A stretch of DNA of 64,000 nt from Arthrobacter sp. JZ12 (lineage in GTDB: Bacteria > Actinomycetota > Actinomycetes > Actinomycetales > Micrococcaceae), in contig NZ_CP045246.1 of the NCBI RefSeq assembly GCF_035189165.1, positions 2,728,001-2,792,000 of the forward strand, in the 5' to 3' direction. The notes beneath the pieces were generated by a model. The model was not told the origin of the DNA and did not search any database. It saw only the letters and a program-made list of their open reading frames with translations. Each line of letters opens with the position of its first letter. The stretch's first letter is position 1. Position numbers and translations under genes: made by a program. Shown here in pieces: positions 1 through 8,491 of the stretch.

Positions 1-2
1 CG

Positions 3-338
3 GCGTTCCTCGCCGGGGTGTTCCCCATCCGCCTGATCGCCGACCTTACGAACATCGGAATCCTCGCCGCGTTCGTCGTCGTGTGCCTCGCCGTGATCGT
101 CCTGCGCTACAAGCGGCCCGACCAGCCGCGGACCTTCCGCCTGCCGCTCATGCCGATCATCCCGGCCTTCGGCGTCCTCGCTTCCCTGTTCCTGATCCTG
201 CAACTCGAACCCGGAACCTGGCTGCGCTTCGGCATCTGGCTGCTGATCGGACTGGTGATCTACTTCGCCTACAGCAAGCGCAACTCCGTGATGAACCCGA
301 ACAGCCCGCGCTACCAGGAAGTCATCCACGACGAGTAG
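3..338 (+). CDS. APC-family amino acid permease, C-terminal fragment
   Basis: The frame is open from the left edge, so only the last ~111 residues are visible. They hold three hydrophobic segments. The first two are joined by a basic loop (RYKRPDQPRTFRLP) and a hydrophilic tail follows the third. This basic, proline-containing loop before the final helices is typical of APC-superfamily amino acid permeases of the YfnA/CAT type. Substrate cannot be told from this part. A strong hairpin follows the stop. Confidence 0.8.
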   Translation, partial: AFLAGVFPIRLIADLTNIGILAAFVVVCLAVIVLRYKRPDQPRTFRLPLMPIIPAFGVLASLFLILQLEPGTWLRFGIWLLIGLVIYFAYSKRNSVMNPNSPRYQEVIHDE

Positions 339-363
339 CGGCGGTAACCAGGCAAGAAACGCA

Positions 364-398
364 AACTGCCCACCGGCCGGAAGGCTCGGTGGGCAGTT
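364..398 (+). terminator. Hairpin terminator between permease and helicase genes
   Basis: A perfect 11-bp inverted repeat (AACTGCCCACC / GGTGGGCAGTT, 13-base loop) lies 26 bases after the permease stop and is followed by TCTGTTG. It sits between two convergent genes and could serve both, although the T-tract is poor. Confidence 0.7.
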
Positions 399-435
399 CT
401 GTTGCGGCTCTGATCAGCCGGCTGGTAGCGGCTCG

Positions 436-2097
436 CTAGCGGCCGCGGCGCTCGTTCGACGCCGGTGCGCTGGCCCTGCGGGATCCGCTGCGGCGGGCGG
501 CCGCCGGGCGGGCCGACGACGTTGCGGGAGCGTGTGAACGCTGCTGGCCGGAGCCGGCCTGCGCCTTGGGCTGCGAGCTGCGCGAACCGCCGGCGCTGTG
601 CGCGGCGACGTCGTTCGAGCGGGCAGGACGCAACCTGCGGCTGCGGTTGCCGTTAGCCGCACCTTCACCGGTACGACGACGGTCGCCGCCCTCGGTGCCG
701 AAGCGCGGCGCCTGCGGCTGGTCCCGGCGTCGTTCCGCCCGGTTCCCCTGCGGCTCGGCAGCCACCTTGCCGCGTCCGCCCCGTCCGCCCCGGCCACCGG
801 CCGCGGGAGCGGCACCGGCACGGCGGGCACGCTTGCGCTGGGCGTTGGCGCCGGTGGAGGTTCCGGGGCCGCGCGAGGCGCTCTCCCGGCTCGCGAGCAA
901 CGCGGCGCGGGTGCGCGGGTCAACCTTCTCGGCCACCTCTCCGATGAGCTTGCCGACCAGCGGCGAGGTGGGGGCAACAGTCTCGAACGCGACGTCGACG
1001 CCGGCCGCCCTCATCAGCTTCTGCACTTCGCTCTTCTGCTCGGGCAGGGTGATGGTGACGACGGTGCCGTCCGAGCCGGCGCGGGCCGTACGTCCGGAGC
1101 GGTGCAGGTAGGCCTTGTGCTCGGTGGGCGGATCGACGTGGACCACCAGCTCGACGTCGTCAACGTGTACGCCGCGTGCTGCCACGTCGGTGGCGACCAG
1201 GACCTTCACCCCGCCGGAGGAGAACTCGGCGAGGTTCCGGTCACGGGCGTTCTGCGAGAGGTTGCCGTGCAGGTCCACGGCGGGGATGCCGGCGTCGGTC
1301 AGGGTCTTGGCGAGCTTGCGCGCGTGGTGCTTGGTGCGCATGAAGAGGACGCGCTTGCCCGCACCGGAAGCCAGTTGCACAACGAGCTGCTTCTTCTGAG
1401 TCTGATCGCCGATCATCAGCACGTGGTGCTCCATGGTGGTGACCGCGGCCTGCGGGTCGTCCACCGAATGGGTGACCGGGTTGGACAGGTAGCGCTGCAC
1501 CAGCTTGTCCACGCCGTTGTCCAGCGTGGCCGAGAACAGCAGGCGCTGCCCGTCGGACGGGGTGGTGTCCAGCAGCTTCTTCACCACGGGGAGGAAGCCG
1601 AGGTCGGCCATGTGGTCGGCCTCGTCGAGCACGGTAATCTCCACCGACTCCAGGGTGACCAGCTTCTGGCGCATGAGGTCCTCGAGGCGGCCGGGGCAGG
1701 CGATCACAATGTCGACGCCGGCGCGCAGCGCCTTCTCCTGGCGCGCCTGGGACACGCCGCCGTAGATGACGGTGGTGTTGAGGCCGAGCTCTTCGGCGAG
1801 CGGCTCGACCGTCGCATTGATCTGGGTGGCGAGCTCGCGGGTCGGTGCCAGGACCAGGGCCAGCGGGCGGCCGGGCTTGCGGCGGTAGGCGGCTTCGCGC
1901 TCGGCCATTCGTGCCACGAGCGGAAGGCTGAAGGCCAGGGTCTTGCCGGAGCCGGTGCGGCCGCGGCCCAGCACGTCCTTGCCCTTGAGGGTGTCGGGGA
2001 GGGTCTTCACCTGGATGGGGAACGGCTCGGTGATTCCCTGGTTGGTGAGGGTACGGACAAGCGCTGACGGCACGCCAAGCGCAGCAAAGGTAGTCAT
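436..2097 (-). CDS. DEAD/DEAH-box ATP-dependent RNA helicase
   Basis: ATP-dependent RNA unwinding or remodelling, probably in ribosome assembly or mRNA turnover. All core motifs are visible: Q-motif region (GITEPFPIQ), Walker A (GRTGSGKT), DEAD inside VLDEADHMAD, SAT in LLFSATLD, and the C-terminal HRSGRTARAG. After the RecA-like core comes a ~160-residue Arg/Gly/Ala-rich basic tail, probably RNA binding. I chose the ATG giving MTTFAALGVP because close actinobacterial helicases begin this way. A longer frame from a TTG at 2181 adds 28 residues that look unlike coding sequence. Confidence 0.93.
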   Translation of the reverse strand: MTTFAALGVPSALVRTLTNQGITEPFPIQVKTLPDTLKGKDVLGRGRTGSGKTLAFSLPLVARMAEREAAYRRKPGRPLALVLAPTRELATQINATVEPLAEELGLNTTVIYGGVSQARQEKALRAGVDIVIACPGRLEDLMRQKLVTLESVEITVLDEADHMADLGFLPVVKKLLDTTPSDGQRLLFSATLDNGVDKLVQRYLSNPVTHSVDDPQAAVTTMEHHVLMIGDQTQKKQLVVQLASGAGKRVLFMRTKHHARKLAKTLTDAGIPAVDLHGNLSQNARDRNLAEFSSGGVKVLVATDVAARGVHVDDVELVVHVDPPTEHKAYLHRSGRTARAGSDGTVVTITLPEQKSEVQKLMRAAGVDVAFETVAPTSPLVGKLIGEVAEKVDPRTRAALLASRESASRGPGTSTGANAQRKRARRAGAAPAAGGRGGRGGRGKVAAEPQGNRAERRRDQPQAPRFGTEGGDRRRTGEGAANGNRSRRLRPARSNDVAAHSAGGSRSSQPKAQAGSGQQRSHAPATSSARPAAARRSGSRRASAPASNERRGR

Positions 2098-2386
2098 GTA
2101 AGGAACACGAACTTTCTTCTCATCTTCCCTTCGCACCGGTTGGTGCGCAGGGTCCGCCGAAGGAAAGTCAGACAGTGTCAACCGCTCTCACGCTGTCGGG
2201 AGAAATCCGCGGGACAAAAGAATGCGTTCATCGACGCAGGCTGCAGCTCAACCGCTGCAAGCAAGTCCCTCCAGTCTACCAGCGCAGTGCTTGCACTCCT
2301 GACGGGGCTTGGCGATGATGGAGCGCGTGTGAGCGCCGTCACCCTTACTGCGCCGCCGGTACCTGACCATCCCGCAGGAGGACACC

Positions 2387-3613
2387 ATGACTGCTGACAC
2401 CATCCGGTCCGATGCAGCAAGCCTTTCCGAAGAAGTCGCCGATCTGCGCCACCGCCTTCATCGCGAACCCGAGATCGGCCTGCACCTGCCCCGCACCCAG
2501 GAGAAGGTGCTCGAAGCCCTCGACGGGCTGCCCTTCGAAATCACCACCGGCACGGATACGACGTCGGTCACCGCGGTCCTGCGCGGAACCGCACCGTCCG
2601 CTGCGGAGCAGAAGCCGGTGGTCCTGCTCCGCGGCGACATGGACGCGCTCCCCGTGCAGGAACAGACGGGCGTCCCGTACGCCTCACGCATCGACGGCGC
2701 AATGCACGCCTGCGGACACGACCTGCATACCGCGATGCTCGCCGGAGCCGGCCGGCTCCTGGCCGACCGGCGGAACCAACTGGCCGGCGACGTCGTACTC
2801 ATGTTTCAGCCCGGCGAGGAAGGTTTCGACGGCGCGGGGGTGATGATCCGCGAAGGCGTGCTGGAGGCAGCGGGACGCCGGCCGGATGCGGCGTACGGCA
2901 TCCACGTGGTGTCCTCGCTGCTGCCGAACGGAGTGTTCGCGAGCCGGTCGGGCACGCTGATGTCGGCGTCGGACGGATTGTTCGTGACCATTCATGGGGC
3001 GGGCGGACACGGCTCGGCGCCGCACCGGGCGAAGGATCCGGTGACGGTGGCGGCCGAGGTAGTCACGAGCCTGCAGACGATGATCACGCGCCAGTTCGAC
3101 ATGTTCGACCCGGTGGTCCTGACAGTGGGCGTTCTCCACGCGGGCACCAAGCGGAACGTGATTCCTGAGTCGGCCAGGATCGAGGCGACCATCCGAACGT
3201 TCTCCGAAGCCAACCGCGAGCTCATGCGGACGGCCATTCCCCGTCTGGTGAACGGCATTGCGGAAGGGCACGGCCTGCACGCCAGTGTGGAGTACGAGAC
3301 CGAGTACCCGCTCACGGTGACCGACCCCGGCGAGACGTCCATCCTGGAGAACCGGGTGAAGGAGCTGTTCGGCGATTCGCGGTACCTGCAGATGGCGAAC
3401 CCGCTGAGCGGGTCGGAGGATTTCTCGCGCGTGCTGGCCGCTGTTCCGGGAAGTTTTGTGTTCCTGTCCGCTGTGGAACCGGGCGCCGATCCGGCGGGCA
3501 CTGCGTTCAACCACTCCCCCTACGCGGCCTTTGACGACAGCGTCCTTGCCGACGGCACCGCGCTCTACGCACAGCTGGCCATGGCGCGCATTGAAGAACT
3601 CGCCGGCGCCTGA
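2387..3613 (+). CDS. M20-family metal-dependent amidohydrolase (hippurate hydrolase-like)
   Basis: A 408-residue cytoplasmic hydrolase of the M20D class, which cleaves amide bonds of N-acyl amino acids (hippurate/IAA-amino acid hydrolase group). The metal-binding signature HACGHDLHTAM is present, as is the dimerisation-domain motif with HGAGGHGSAPH and a late SGSEDFS. AGGAGG lies 6 bases before the ATG. The natural substrate cannot be predicted. trmB follows within 30 bases but has its own promoter-like box. Confidence 0.92.
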   Translation: MTADTIRSDAASLSEEVADLRHRLHREPEIGLHLPRTQEKVLEALDGLPFEITTGTDTTSVTAVLRGTAPSAAEQKPVVLLRGDMDALPVQEQTGVPYASRIDGAMHACGHDLHTAMLAGAGRLLADRRNQLAGDVVLMFQPGEEGFDGAGVMIREGVLEAAGRRPDAAYGIHVVSSLLPNGVFASRSGTLMSASDGLFVTIHGAGGHGSAPHRAKDPVTVAAEVVTSLQTMITRQFDMFDPVVLTVGVLHAGTKRNVIPESARIEATIRTFSEANRELMRTAIPRLVNGIAEGHGLHASVEYETEYPLTVTDPGETSILENRVKELFGDSRYLQMANPLSGSEDFSRVLAAVPGSFVFLSAVEPGADPAGTAFNHSPYAAFDDSVLADGTALYAQLAMARIEELAGA

Positions 3614-3629
3614 TTTTGGGGGCCTTGGC

Positions 3630-3635
3630 TACGCT
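3630..3635 (+). promoter_or_regulatory. -10 box for leaderless trmB transcript
   Basis: TACGCT, 7 bases before the trmB ATG and with no Shine-Dalgarno in between. The spacing puts the transcription start at or next to the start codon. Confidence 0.5.
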
Positions 3636-3642
3636 TGTAGGG

Positions 3643-4509
3643 ATGAACACCTCCTCTGACCCCTTATCCCGCCCCGCCCACCCCGTCTCATTTGTGCGGC
3701 GCGGGTCGCGGCTGCAGGGCCGTCGTCGTGATGCCTGGGACGAGCTGTCAGAGGGGCTGGTGGTGGATGTCCCCCGCGCGTCCGCGGCGGATACGTCGGT
3801 GGATCCTTCGTGGGAGTACGACGCCGCTGCCTCCTTTGGTCGCGAGGCTCCCCTGGTGGTGGAGGTCGGTTCGGGATTGGGCGAGGCCGTGGCACATGCC
3901 GCCGCGGAGCATCCGGAGCGCAATTTCCTGGCTATGGAGGTCTACCGGCCGGGGTTGGCGCAGACGCTGTTGCGCATTGATCAGCGAGGGCTAACCAATG
4001 TCCGGGTGGCGCAGGTGAATGCGGCTGAGGCGCTCGCGACCATGATCCGTCCGGCGTCGGTTGCCGAGCTGTGGGTGTTCTTTCCTGATCCCTGGCACAA
4101 GACGCGGCACCACAAGCGACGCCTGGTGAAGGACACGTTCATCGAGCTGGCAGGGCGCGTGCTTGAGCCGGGTGGAATCCTGCGGCTCGCGACGGACTGG
4201 TCGGATTACGCGGTGCAGATGCGCGGCGCAGCCGACGCCTCGCCGCTTTTCGAGAACCTTCACGCCGGCGAGCGGGTTGGAGCGGAGAGTCCTTTGACGC
4301 AGGTGTGGGCCAGCGGCGTCGAGCATGTGGTGGGTGGCAATCCGCTGCGCGAGGGCAGGGAGCGCGCGGGTACCGCATCAGCCGGCGAGGGCGAGGACCT
4401 GGTCGGCGGCTGGGCACCCCGGTTTGAGGGCCGTGTGCTGACAAGTTTTGAGAACAAGGCGCACACTGCCGGCCGGATGATCTTCGATCTCACGTACCGC
4501 CGGGTCTAG
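3643..4509 (+). CDS. trmB: tRNA (guanine-N7-)-methyltransferase
   Basis: Methylates G46 of tRNA variable loops using SAM. The SAM-binding motif VEVGSGLGEA, the acidic MEVYRPGL and the family-specific FFPDPWHKTRHHKRR block are all present. At 288 residues it is somewhat longer than E. coli TrmB, with an actinobacterial insertion near the C-terminus (after GNPLREGRERAG). Start chosen at MNTSSDPLSR, directly behind a TACGCT box. Its TAG stop overlaps the convergent resolvase stop. Confidence 0.95.
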   Translation: MNTSSDPLSRPAHPVSFVRRGSRLQGRRRDAWDELSEGLVVDVPRASAADTSVDPSWEYDAAASFGREAPLVVEVGSGLGEAVAHAAAEHPERNFLAMEVYRPGLAQTLLRIDQRGLTNVRVAQVNAAEALATMIRPASVAELWVFFPDPWHKTRHHKRRLVKDTFIELAGRVLEPGGILRLATDWSDYAVQMRGAADASPLFENLHAGERVGAESPLTQVWASGVEHVVGGNPLREGRERAGTASAGEGEDLVGGWAPRFEGRVLTSFENKAHTAGRMIFDLTYRRV

Positions 4510-5093
4510 CGGCCTTTGGCGGCCCGTTGCAGCGCGCGCCGTTGGATTTCGCGGTAAATCGTGGTGCGCGAGACCGCGAAAAGTTCGGCGAGTTCCATTT
4601 GCGTGTACTTGCCCGAATCCACCAGCTCGAGCAGGTGACGGCGGCGTGGCAGCGACAGTTTTGGCTGCTTGCCGCGCAACCGGCCCTTTGCCCTGGCGAC
4701 GGCCATACCTTCCCTGGTTCTCGCTCGAATCAGGTCGCTTTCAAATTCGGCGACCATGCCGAGGACGTTGAAGAGCAGGCGTCCCACGGGGTCGGTGGGA
4801 TCGTAGACACTGCCGCCGAGACTGAGGGCAACGCCCTTGCGGGTGAGTTCGTCGGCGATGTCGCGAGCGTCAGTTAGAGAGCGCGCGAGGCGGTCGAGCT
4901 TGGTGACGACAAGGGTGTCCCCTGCTCTTACCGCGGCCATCGCTTCGCGAAGTCCGGGGCGGGCGCGGTTGGTTCCCGTGAGGCCGCGATCCACGAAGAT
5001 GTAGGTGGGATCAACGCCCAGGGCTTCCAGTCCATGCTGCTGGATGGTGAGGTCTTGCTCGACTGTTGAGACCCGCGCGTAGCCGATCTTCAT
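4506..5093 (-). CDS. Serine site-specific recombinase (resolvase/invertase family)
   Basis: A 195-residue small serine recombinase of the Tn3 resolvase/Hin type. The N-terminal catalytic block YARVSTVEQ has the nucleophile Ser9. The domain continues through DRLARSLTDARDIADEL and EFESDLIRARTREG, and the C-terminus is a helix-turn-helix (YTQMELAELFAVSRTTIYREI). Intact in sequence. It ends convergently on trmB, the two stops sharing CTAG, which places an element boundary close to the trmB end. With the transposase remnant to its right it is probably what remains of a transposon. It is the only recombinase gene in the window. Confidence 0.93.
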   Translation of the reverse strand: MKIGYARVSTVEQDLTIQQHGLEALGVDPTYIFVDRGLTGTNRARPGLREAMAAVRAGDTLVVTKLDRLARSLTDARDIADELTRKGVALSLGGSVYDPTDPVGRLLFNVLGMVAEFESDLIRARTREGMAVARAKGRLRGKQPKLSLPRRRHLLELVDSGKYTQMELAELFAVSRTTIYREIQRRALQRAAKGR

Positions 5094-5540
5094 GAATTAA
5101 GTGTGGCACTTTTGGGCTTTTGCGGGGCACCTTTGAGCAACCTTCACCGGGCAAACCACCGTGCCGGTTATTCGTGCGATTGGCGGACTGGCGGCATTTG
5201 CCCGTGTTGAAGCCTGGGAGTCTGCACTATGCCGGTTCGGCTTACGGGGTGACTTACTTGGCGATCGCAGCCCTGGTCAACATGAAGGGGCGGTCCTGCA
5301 GCGTGTGCTGGTTACGGCTGGACCGGCTCACGGGACACTTTGAATTGCCCAACGGAACAGACCCCTTGCGGGATGTTGTGACCCGCCCGGAAACAGAAAG
5401 TGCCATTCCTGCTTCCGCTCCGAGATACGGCGTCGCTGGGTTCTGTTCATTTCCGGGAAGCACGGAATACGTCGACTCCTACGTTCGTCGCGGTACACGC
5501 CACGCGACGGGCGCACTGGGAAACCTCGCCAAACATGATG
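5094..5540. other. Stretch without a convincing gene
   Basis: Open frames exist on both strands but none has a recognisable protein or convincing start. It lies between the divergent resolvase and the transposase remnant, so it may hold the resolvase binding sites and the decayed 5' part of the transposase gene. Confidence 0.4.
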
Positions 5541-6041
5541 ATCCGTGCTGTCCCCCATCAGCGGGTTCTCGACGCGATCCTGAATGTCCTGGGTGAGAAC
5601 ACCCAACAATCCTCTGGCGCCACCGACCGGATGATGCGGCAGGTCAGCGCTACTTGAGGCTGAGCATGGCGTCGGAACCGTGCCACTGCCGTCGACCTCT
5701 ACCTTCCAGCGTTTGCTCCGCCGGCTGGCAGAGGGCCGGCACGCGACAAGTCCTGCGCGGACCAGGCGAACGCTGGCGCAGCAGCCCGGTGGCCTGTTCG
5801 GTGCCGTCTACCCGGTGCGGCCCGGTTAACTGATGCAGACCTATTCCACGCCCCTGGATATCGCCGTTGAACTCGGTGACGGTGTCATTGGACGGGTTGA
5901 GTTGACGGCCATGGTCGATAACGCCACACGCAGTATCCCCGCCGCTGTCATCCGACCTACGACAAAGGCCGTGGACGCGGCGTTGCTTTGGCCCGGTGCA
6001 TGACCCCGGAACTCAACCGCCCCGGATGGGCGGCGGCCCTA
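5541..6041 (+). pseudogene. Decayed DDE transposase (TniA/Tn552-like, Mu-type integrase core)
   Basis: Pieces of one protein are spread over frames. In the first frame: RVLDAILNVLGENTQQSSG...DRMMRQV. After a shift near 5645, the next frame reads LLEAEHGVGTVPLPS...RLLRRLAEGRH...GGLFGAVYPVRPG. An in-frame TAA (near 5826) follows, then MQTYSTPLDIAVELGDGVIG and AMVDNATRSIPAAVIRPTTK. A further one-base loss near 5988 leads to LARCMTPELNRPGWAAAL. The DSTPLD-like motif holding the first catalytic Asp of this family is altered to YSTPLD. At least two frameshifts, one nonsense codon, and no C-terminal half. Recognised from memory of actinobacterial Mu-transposase-domain proteins. Confidence 0.7.
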
Positions 6042-6367
6042 GGCGCGGCGGGGGCCGGCACGGTTGCCAGCGCAGCTAGGAGCCCCGAAGGCAAATCGGC
6101 CAGTGTTTCGTAGTCGAGTTCCGGAGTGTCGGGTGGCGCCGGATGAGGTTTTCGAGGAATGATCGCATGAGGAATTCCTGTTGGTCTTGGTTGTTTAGTC
6201 GCTTTCATGACTAACAGGAATTTCCTTCATTAACAACCTGGTGCCGCACTTCCCTTTGACCAGGTCAGAGATTGTTTTGGGCTAGAAACAACAGCCCTGG
6301 ATAGGGTGTGTGCGGGACACATCCGGGTGATCCCGAAATTGTGCTCTCCCGAAGGAGTCTGCTGCCG
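6042..6367. other. Intergenic stretch, no supported gene
   Basis: Holds the end of the transposase debris, the inverted repeat and the upstream region of the CFI-box gene. The minus-strand ORF at 5957-6208 starts MKATKQPRPTGIPH; I do not recognise it. Confidence 0.35.
6171..6225. repeat. Imperfect inverted repeat at the end of the mobile debris
   Basis: GGAATTCCTGTTGGTC and GACTAACAGGAATTTCC are inverted copies (one mismatch, one extra base) around a ~22-base spacer. They overlap the start of a minus-strand ORF (5957-6208) with a GAAGGAA-like ribosome site but no recognisable product. This could be an element terminus or a leader hairpin. Confidence 0.4.
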
Positions 6368-7075
6368 ATGTTCCCACCCGAGATTCAACGGTGCCACTCT
6401 AAACTGCAACCGTTGCAGGCGAAGCTGATGGATGCCGGATCGAACTCGCAAGCTTCTGTTGCCCAGATCTACGAGTGGGACAGGCAGTGCTTCGTGATCG
6501 GTGTCGAGATGAATATTCTGACGAGGCAGTACGGTTTCCCCGACATCGAGTTGGGTGAAGCTGCCGGCCTCGCGGCGCTCCGCATGAGCGTGCTGATGGC
6601 TCTCCTGCGTCGGGCGCCAGATGGTGTTGTCTCCAAGGCGGAGTTGCTCGACCTAATTGCGCAATTGAAGGATCTGTACTCTACCGCCGAGAAGTACGCT
6701 TCCCGAGCTAATGCCTACAATCAGCAGATAACAATTGAATATGGTGAGCGACTCGCGCAGCTCGCCGTATTCGAGCAGAACATTGACAAGTTTATGAGGC
6801 GGGAGACGAACCCGTTCACTCAGGGTGGGCGACAGGCGGCGAGCGGTGGGTGTTACATCGCGACTGCCGTGTACGGATCATATGAACATCCGTCCGTTAT
6901 TGTTCTACGTCGGTTCAGAGACGATCGGCTTCAGACCTCAGCACTTGGTCGCGCGTTCGTCAGGGGCTACTACTGGGTCAGCCCGATTTTCGCCCGCTAC
7001 TTCTCTTCTATCAGTTGGCTGAATCACCGCGCTCGGAATCTCCTTGACCGATTCGTCAGGTATCTCGAGCGCTGA
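6368..7075 (+). CDS. CFI-box C-terminal domain protein
   Basis: A 235-residue soluble protein. The N-terminal ~150 residues are mostly helical and unrecognised. The C-terminal part contains [16 protein letters not shown] followed by LRRFRDDRL and a hydrophobic, aromatic stretch: the CFI-box C-terminal motif found on many otherwise unrelated bacterial proteins. Its function is not known. Start at the ATG 10 bases after GAAGGAG. It lies just left of the Pycsar pair, in the accessory region; a functional link is only positional. Confidence 0.75.
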   Translation: MFPPEIQRCHSKLQPLQAKLMDAGSNSQASVAQIYEWDRQCFVIGVEMNILTRQYGFPDIELGEAAGLAALRMSVLMALLRRAPDGVVSKAELLDLIAQLKDLYSTAEKYASRANAYNQQITIEYGERLAQLAVFEQNIDKFMRRETNPFTQGGRQAASGGCYIATAVYGSYEHPSVIVLRRFRDDRLQTSALGRAFVRGYYWVSPIFARYFSSISWLNHRARNLLDRFVRYLER

Positions 7076-7361
7076 TTCCATTGGTGGTTCTGAACGCTGT
7101 GGATACTCGATCAGCGTCGGCCTGACGATCGTTGCGGGCGCCTTCACTTTCGCTCTTGCGTTGTTTCGGCCGATCTCGACGAAGGAGTCCAATCGGAACC
7201 GGCGCCTATCGCGGTTCGGGTCTTTCGTTACTCTGGGCAGCGCCGTGTGGACCGCACTCACCATCTGGGGCCTATCGCCCATAGCGGGAGCCGGTATCCT
7301 CGCTTGTTCGGTGCTAGCGTTCACATGTCTCCACGGTTGGTTTCGCATCGATGAGGAATAG
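7044..7361 (+). CDS. Small membrane protein, unknown function
   Basis: A 105-residue frame starting at a TTG inside the end of the CFI-box gene. It has two hydrophobic segments (about residues 25-42 and 65-97) with a basic loop between them. The overlap suggests translational coupling to the CFI-box gene. No recognisable family; the weak start makes it uncertain. Confidence 0.45.
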   Translation: MTDSSGISSADSIGGSERCGYSISVGLTIVAGAFTFALALFRPISTKESNRNRRLSRFGSFVTLGSAVWTALTIWGLSPIAGAGILACSVLAFTCLHGWFRIDEE

Positions 7362-7789
7362 CTCCGAGTCACCCCGCATCTGCTGGGACGTCCGTCGGCC
7401 GTAGCAAGCTCTTCCTCGACGCTGCATGTTTGGCTCCCGGCTCCCTCGCCGCAGCAATTGAGCGGCGCTCTTCTTCTGCCTCGTACCGTCCCGCAGAGCG
7501 TTCGGCTTACGCAACCCTGGACGACCGGCTAATGCATACGATCCGACCGCATCCCGGAGCCGAGATGCTCTTCTAGTCAGCCCGAGCCTGTCTGATTCCC
7601 CGAGACCTGCTCTATCTCGGACCTTAGGTGAGCGGCCGCGATGGGCCGGTACGTCCCGAGCCCTCGATGGCACCATTGAGAGTTATGCCGTGAAAAAATC
7701 CGTAGCTGCAGGCGTTAGATAGGGGCGCACCGCTGGATGTCGGAGACCGTCGGTAAGGTCGAGGTACCAGCAGAACTTAGGGGGACAGC
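7362..7789. other. Intergenic stretch before the Pycsar pair
   Basis: About 430 bases with no convincing gene; ORFs on either strand have poor composition. It should hold the promoter of the cyclase gene. I searched it for the cassette box and found only weak resemblances (TGAGGAAT at the preceding gene end). Confidence 0.4.
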
Positions 7790-8491
7790 TTGTATCCAAG
7801 CATCGAAAGCAGCGTCAGCGACATCTTGAAAGAACCTTGGGCCATCACAGATGGACGCGTCGTGCCAAAGACGGAAGACGTTGTGATGAAGAACGGAGGC
7901 CGGCGCATTAACGCAACCTACCTGTACGCTGATCTTGCGGGCTCATCCAAAATGGCTAATTCGCTACACAAAGAGACGACTGCCAAAATCATCCGGGCCT
8001 ACATCAACACGGCCTCACGTATTCTCCGCAACTTTGGCGGTGAGATCAGGAGCTTCGACGGCGACCGGGTTATGGCAATTTTCATGGGCGCGGACAAGGA
8101 GACCAAGGCCGTTCGTGCTGCTCTTGCAATCAACTGGGCAGTATTCGAAGTCTTGCGCCCCAAGATCAAAGAAAGCTGGAGTAACGGCGAGAAGTTCGCA
8201 AACATCAGCCACGGCATCGGCATCGATACCGGTGAAGCTTTGATCGTCCGCGGCGGTGTTCGTGACCGCAACGACCTCATATCTATAGGTAAAGCGCCAA
8301 ACCGAGCTGCCAAGCTCAGTGAGATCCGTGATGCTTACCAGCTGACCATTACCTCAGAGGTCTATGAAGCTATGGACAATGAAGTCGCCTTCACGGAAGA
8401 AGGTAAAAGGCTGTGGACGCAGGCTTACAGGCGGAATGACAGCGGCGTGAACGAACGAGTTTTCCGCTCCCACGCTTACTGGGGTGTTTGA
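7790..8491 (+). CDS. pycC: Class III nucleotide cyclase, Pycsar type (PycC-like)
   Basis: A 233-residue soluble protein with one class III cyclase domain and no sensor or membrane part, the usual PycC layout. Both metal Asp residues are visible: Asp48 in YLYADLAGSS and Asp92 in SFDGDRVMAIF. KAVRAALAINWAV is also characteristic of this subgroup. Pycsar cyclases make cCMP or cUMP on phage infection; which one is made here cannot be told. TTG start behind AGGGGGAC. The stop TGA directly abuts the GTG of the effector gene, so the two are co-translated. Confidence 0.85.
   Translation: MYPSIESSVSDILKEPWAITDGRVVPKTEDVVMKNGGRRINATYLYADLAGSSKMANSLHKETTAKIIRAYINTASRILRNFGGEIRSFDGDRVMAIFMGADKETKAVRAALAINWAVFEVLRPKIKESWSNGEKFANISHGIGIDTGEALIVRGGVRDRNDLISIGKAPNRAAKLSEIRDAYQLTITSEVYEAMDNEVAFTEEGKRLWTQAYRRNDSGVNERVFRSHAYWGV

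Noticed and set aside
598-2067. 489-residue plus-strand ORF over the helicase gene
   Set aside because: Shadow of the DEAD-box gene with skewed composition and no family features. The same applies to 49805-51355 over dnaK, 53808-55151 over marR and the methyltransferase, and 44148-45173 over the ABC ATPase.
2176-2181. TTGACA as -35 of the helicase promoter
   Set aside because: No -10 at the right distance; coincides with the TTG of the over-long frame.
5120-5596. 158-residue plus-strand ORF left of the transposase remnant
   Set aside because: No recognisable domains; low-quality composition; partly overlaps the transposase frame in another phase.
6664-6672. TGAAGGATC inside the CFI-box gene
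   Set aside because: It encodes conserved-looking residues (QLKDLYS) with no stem and no gene boundary; a chance match.
7314-7676. 120-residue minus-strand ORF before the Pycsar pair
   Set aside because: Arg-rich composition typical of antisense frames, no start signal.
7660-7690. CATTGAGAGTTATG as the left cassette site of the Pycsar pair
   Set aside because: Only loosely similar to the box and no adjacent stem; left boundary of the Pycsar unit remains undefined.
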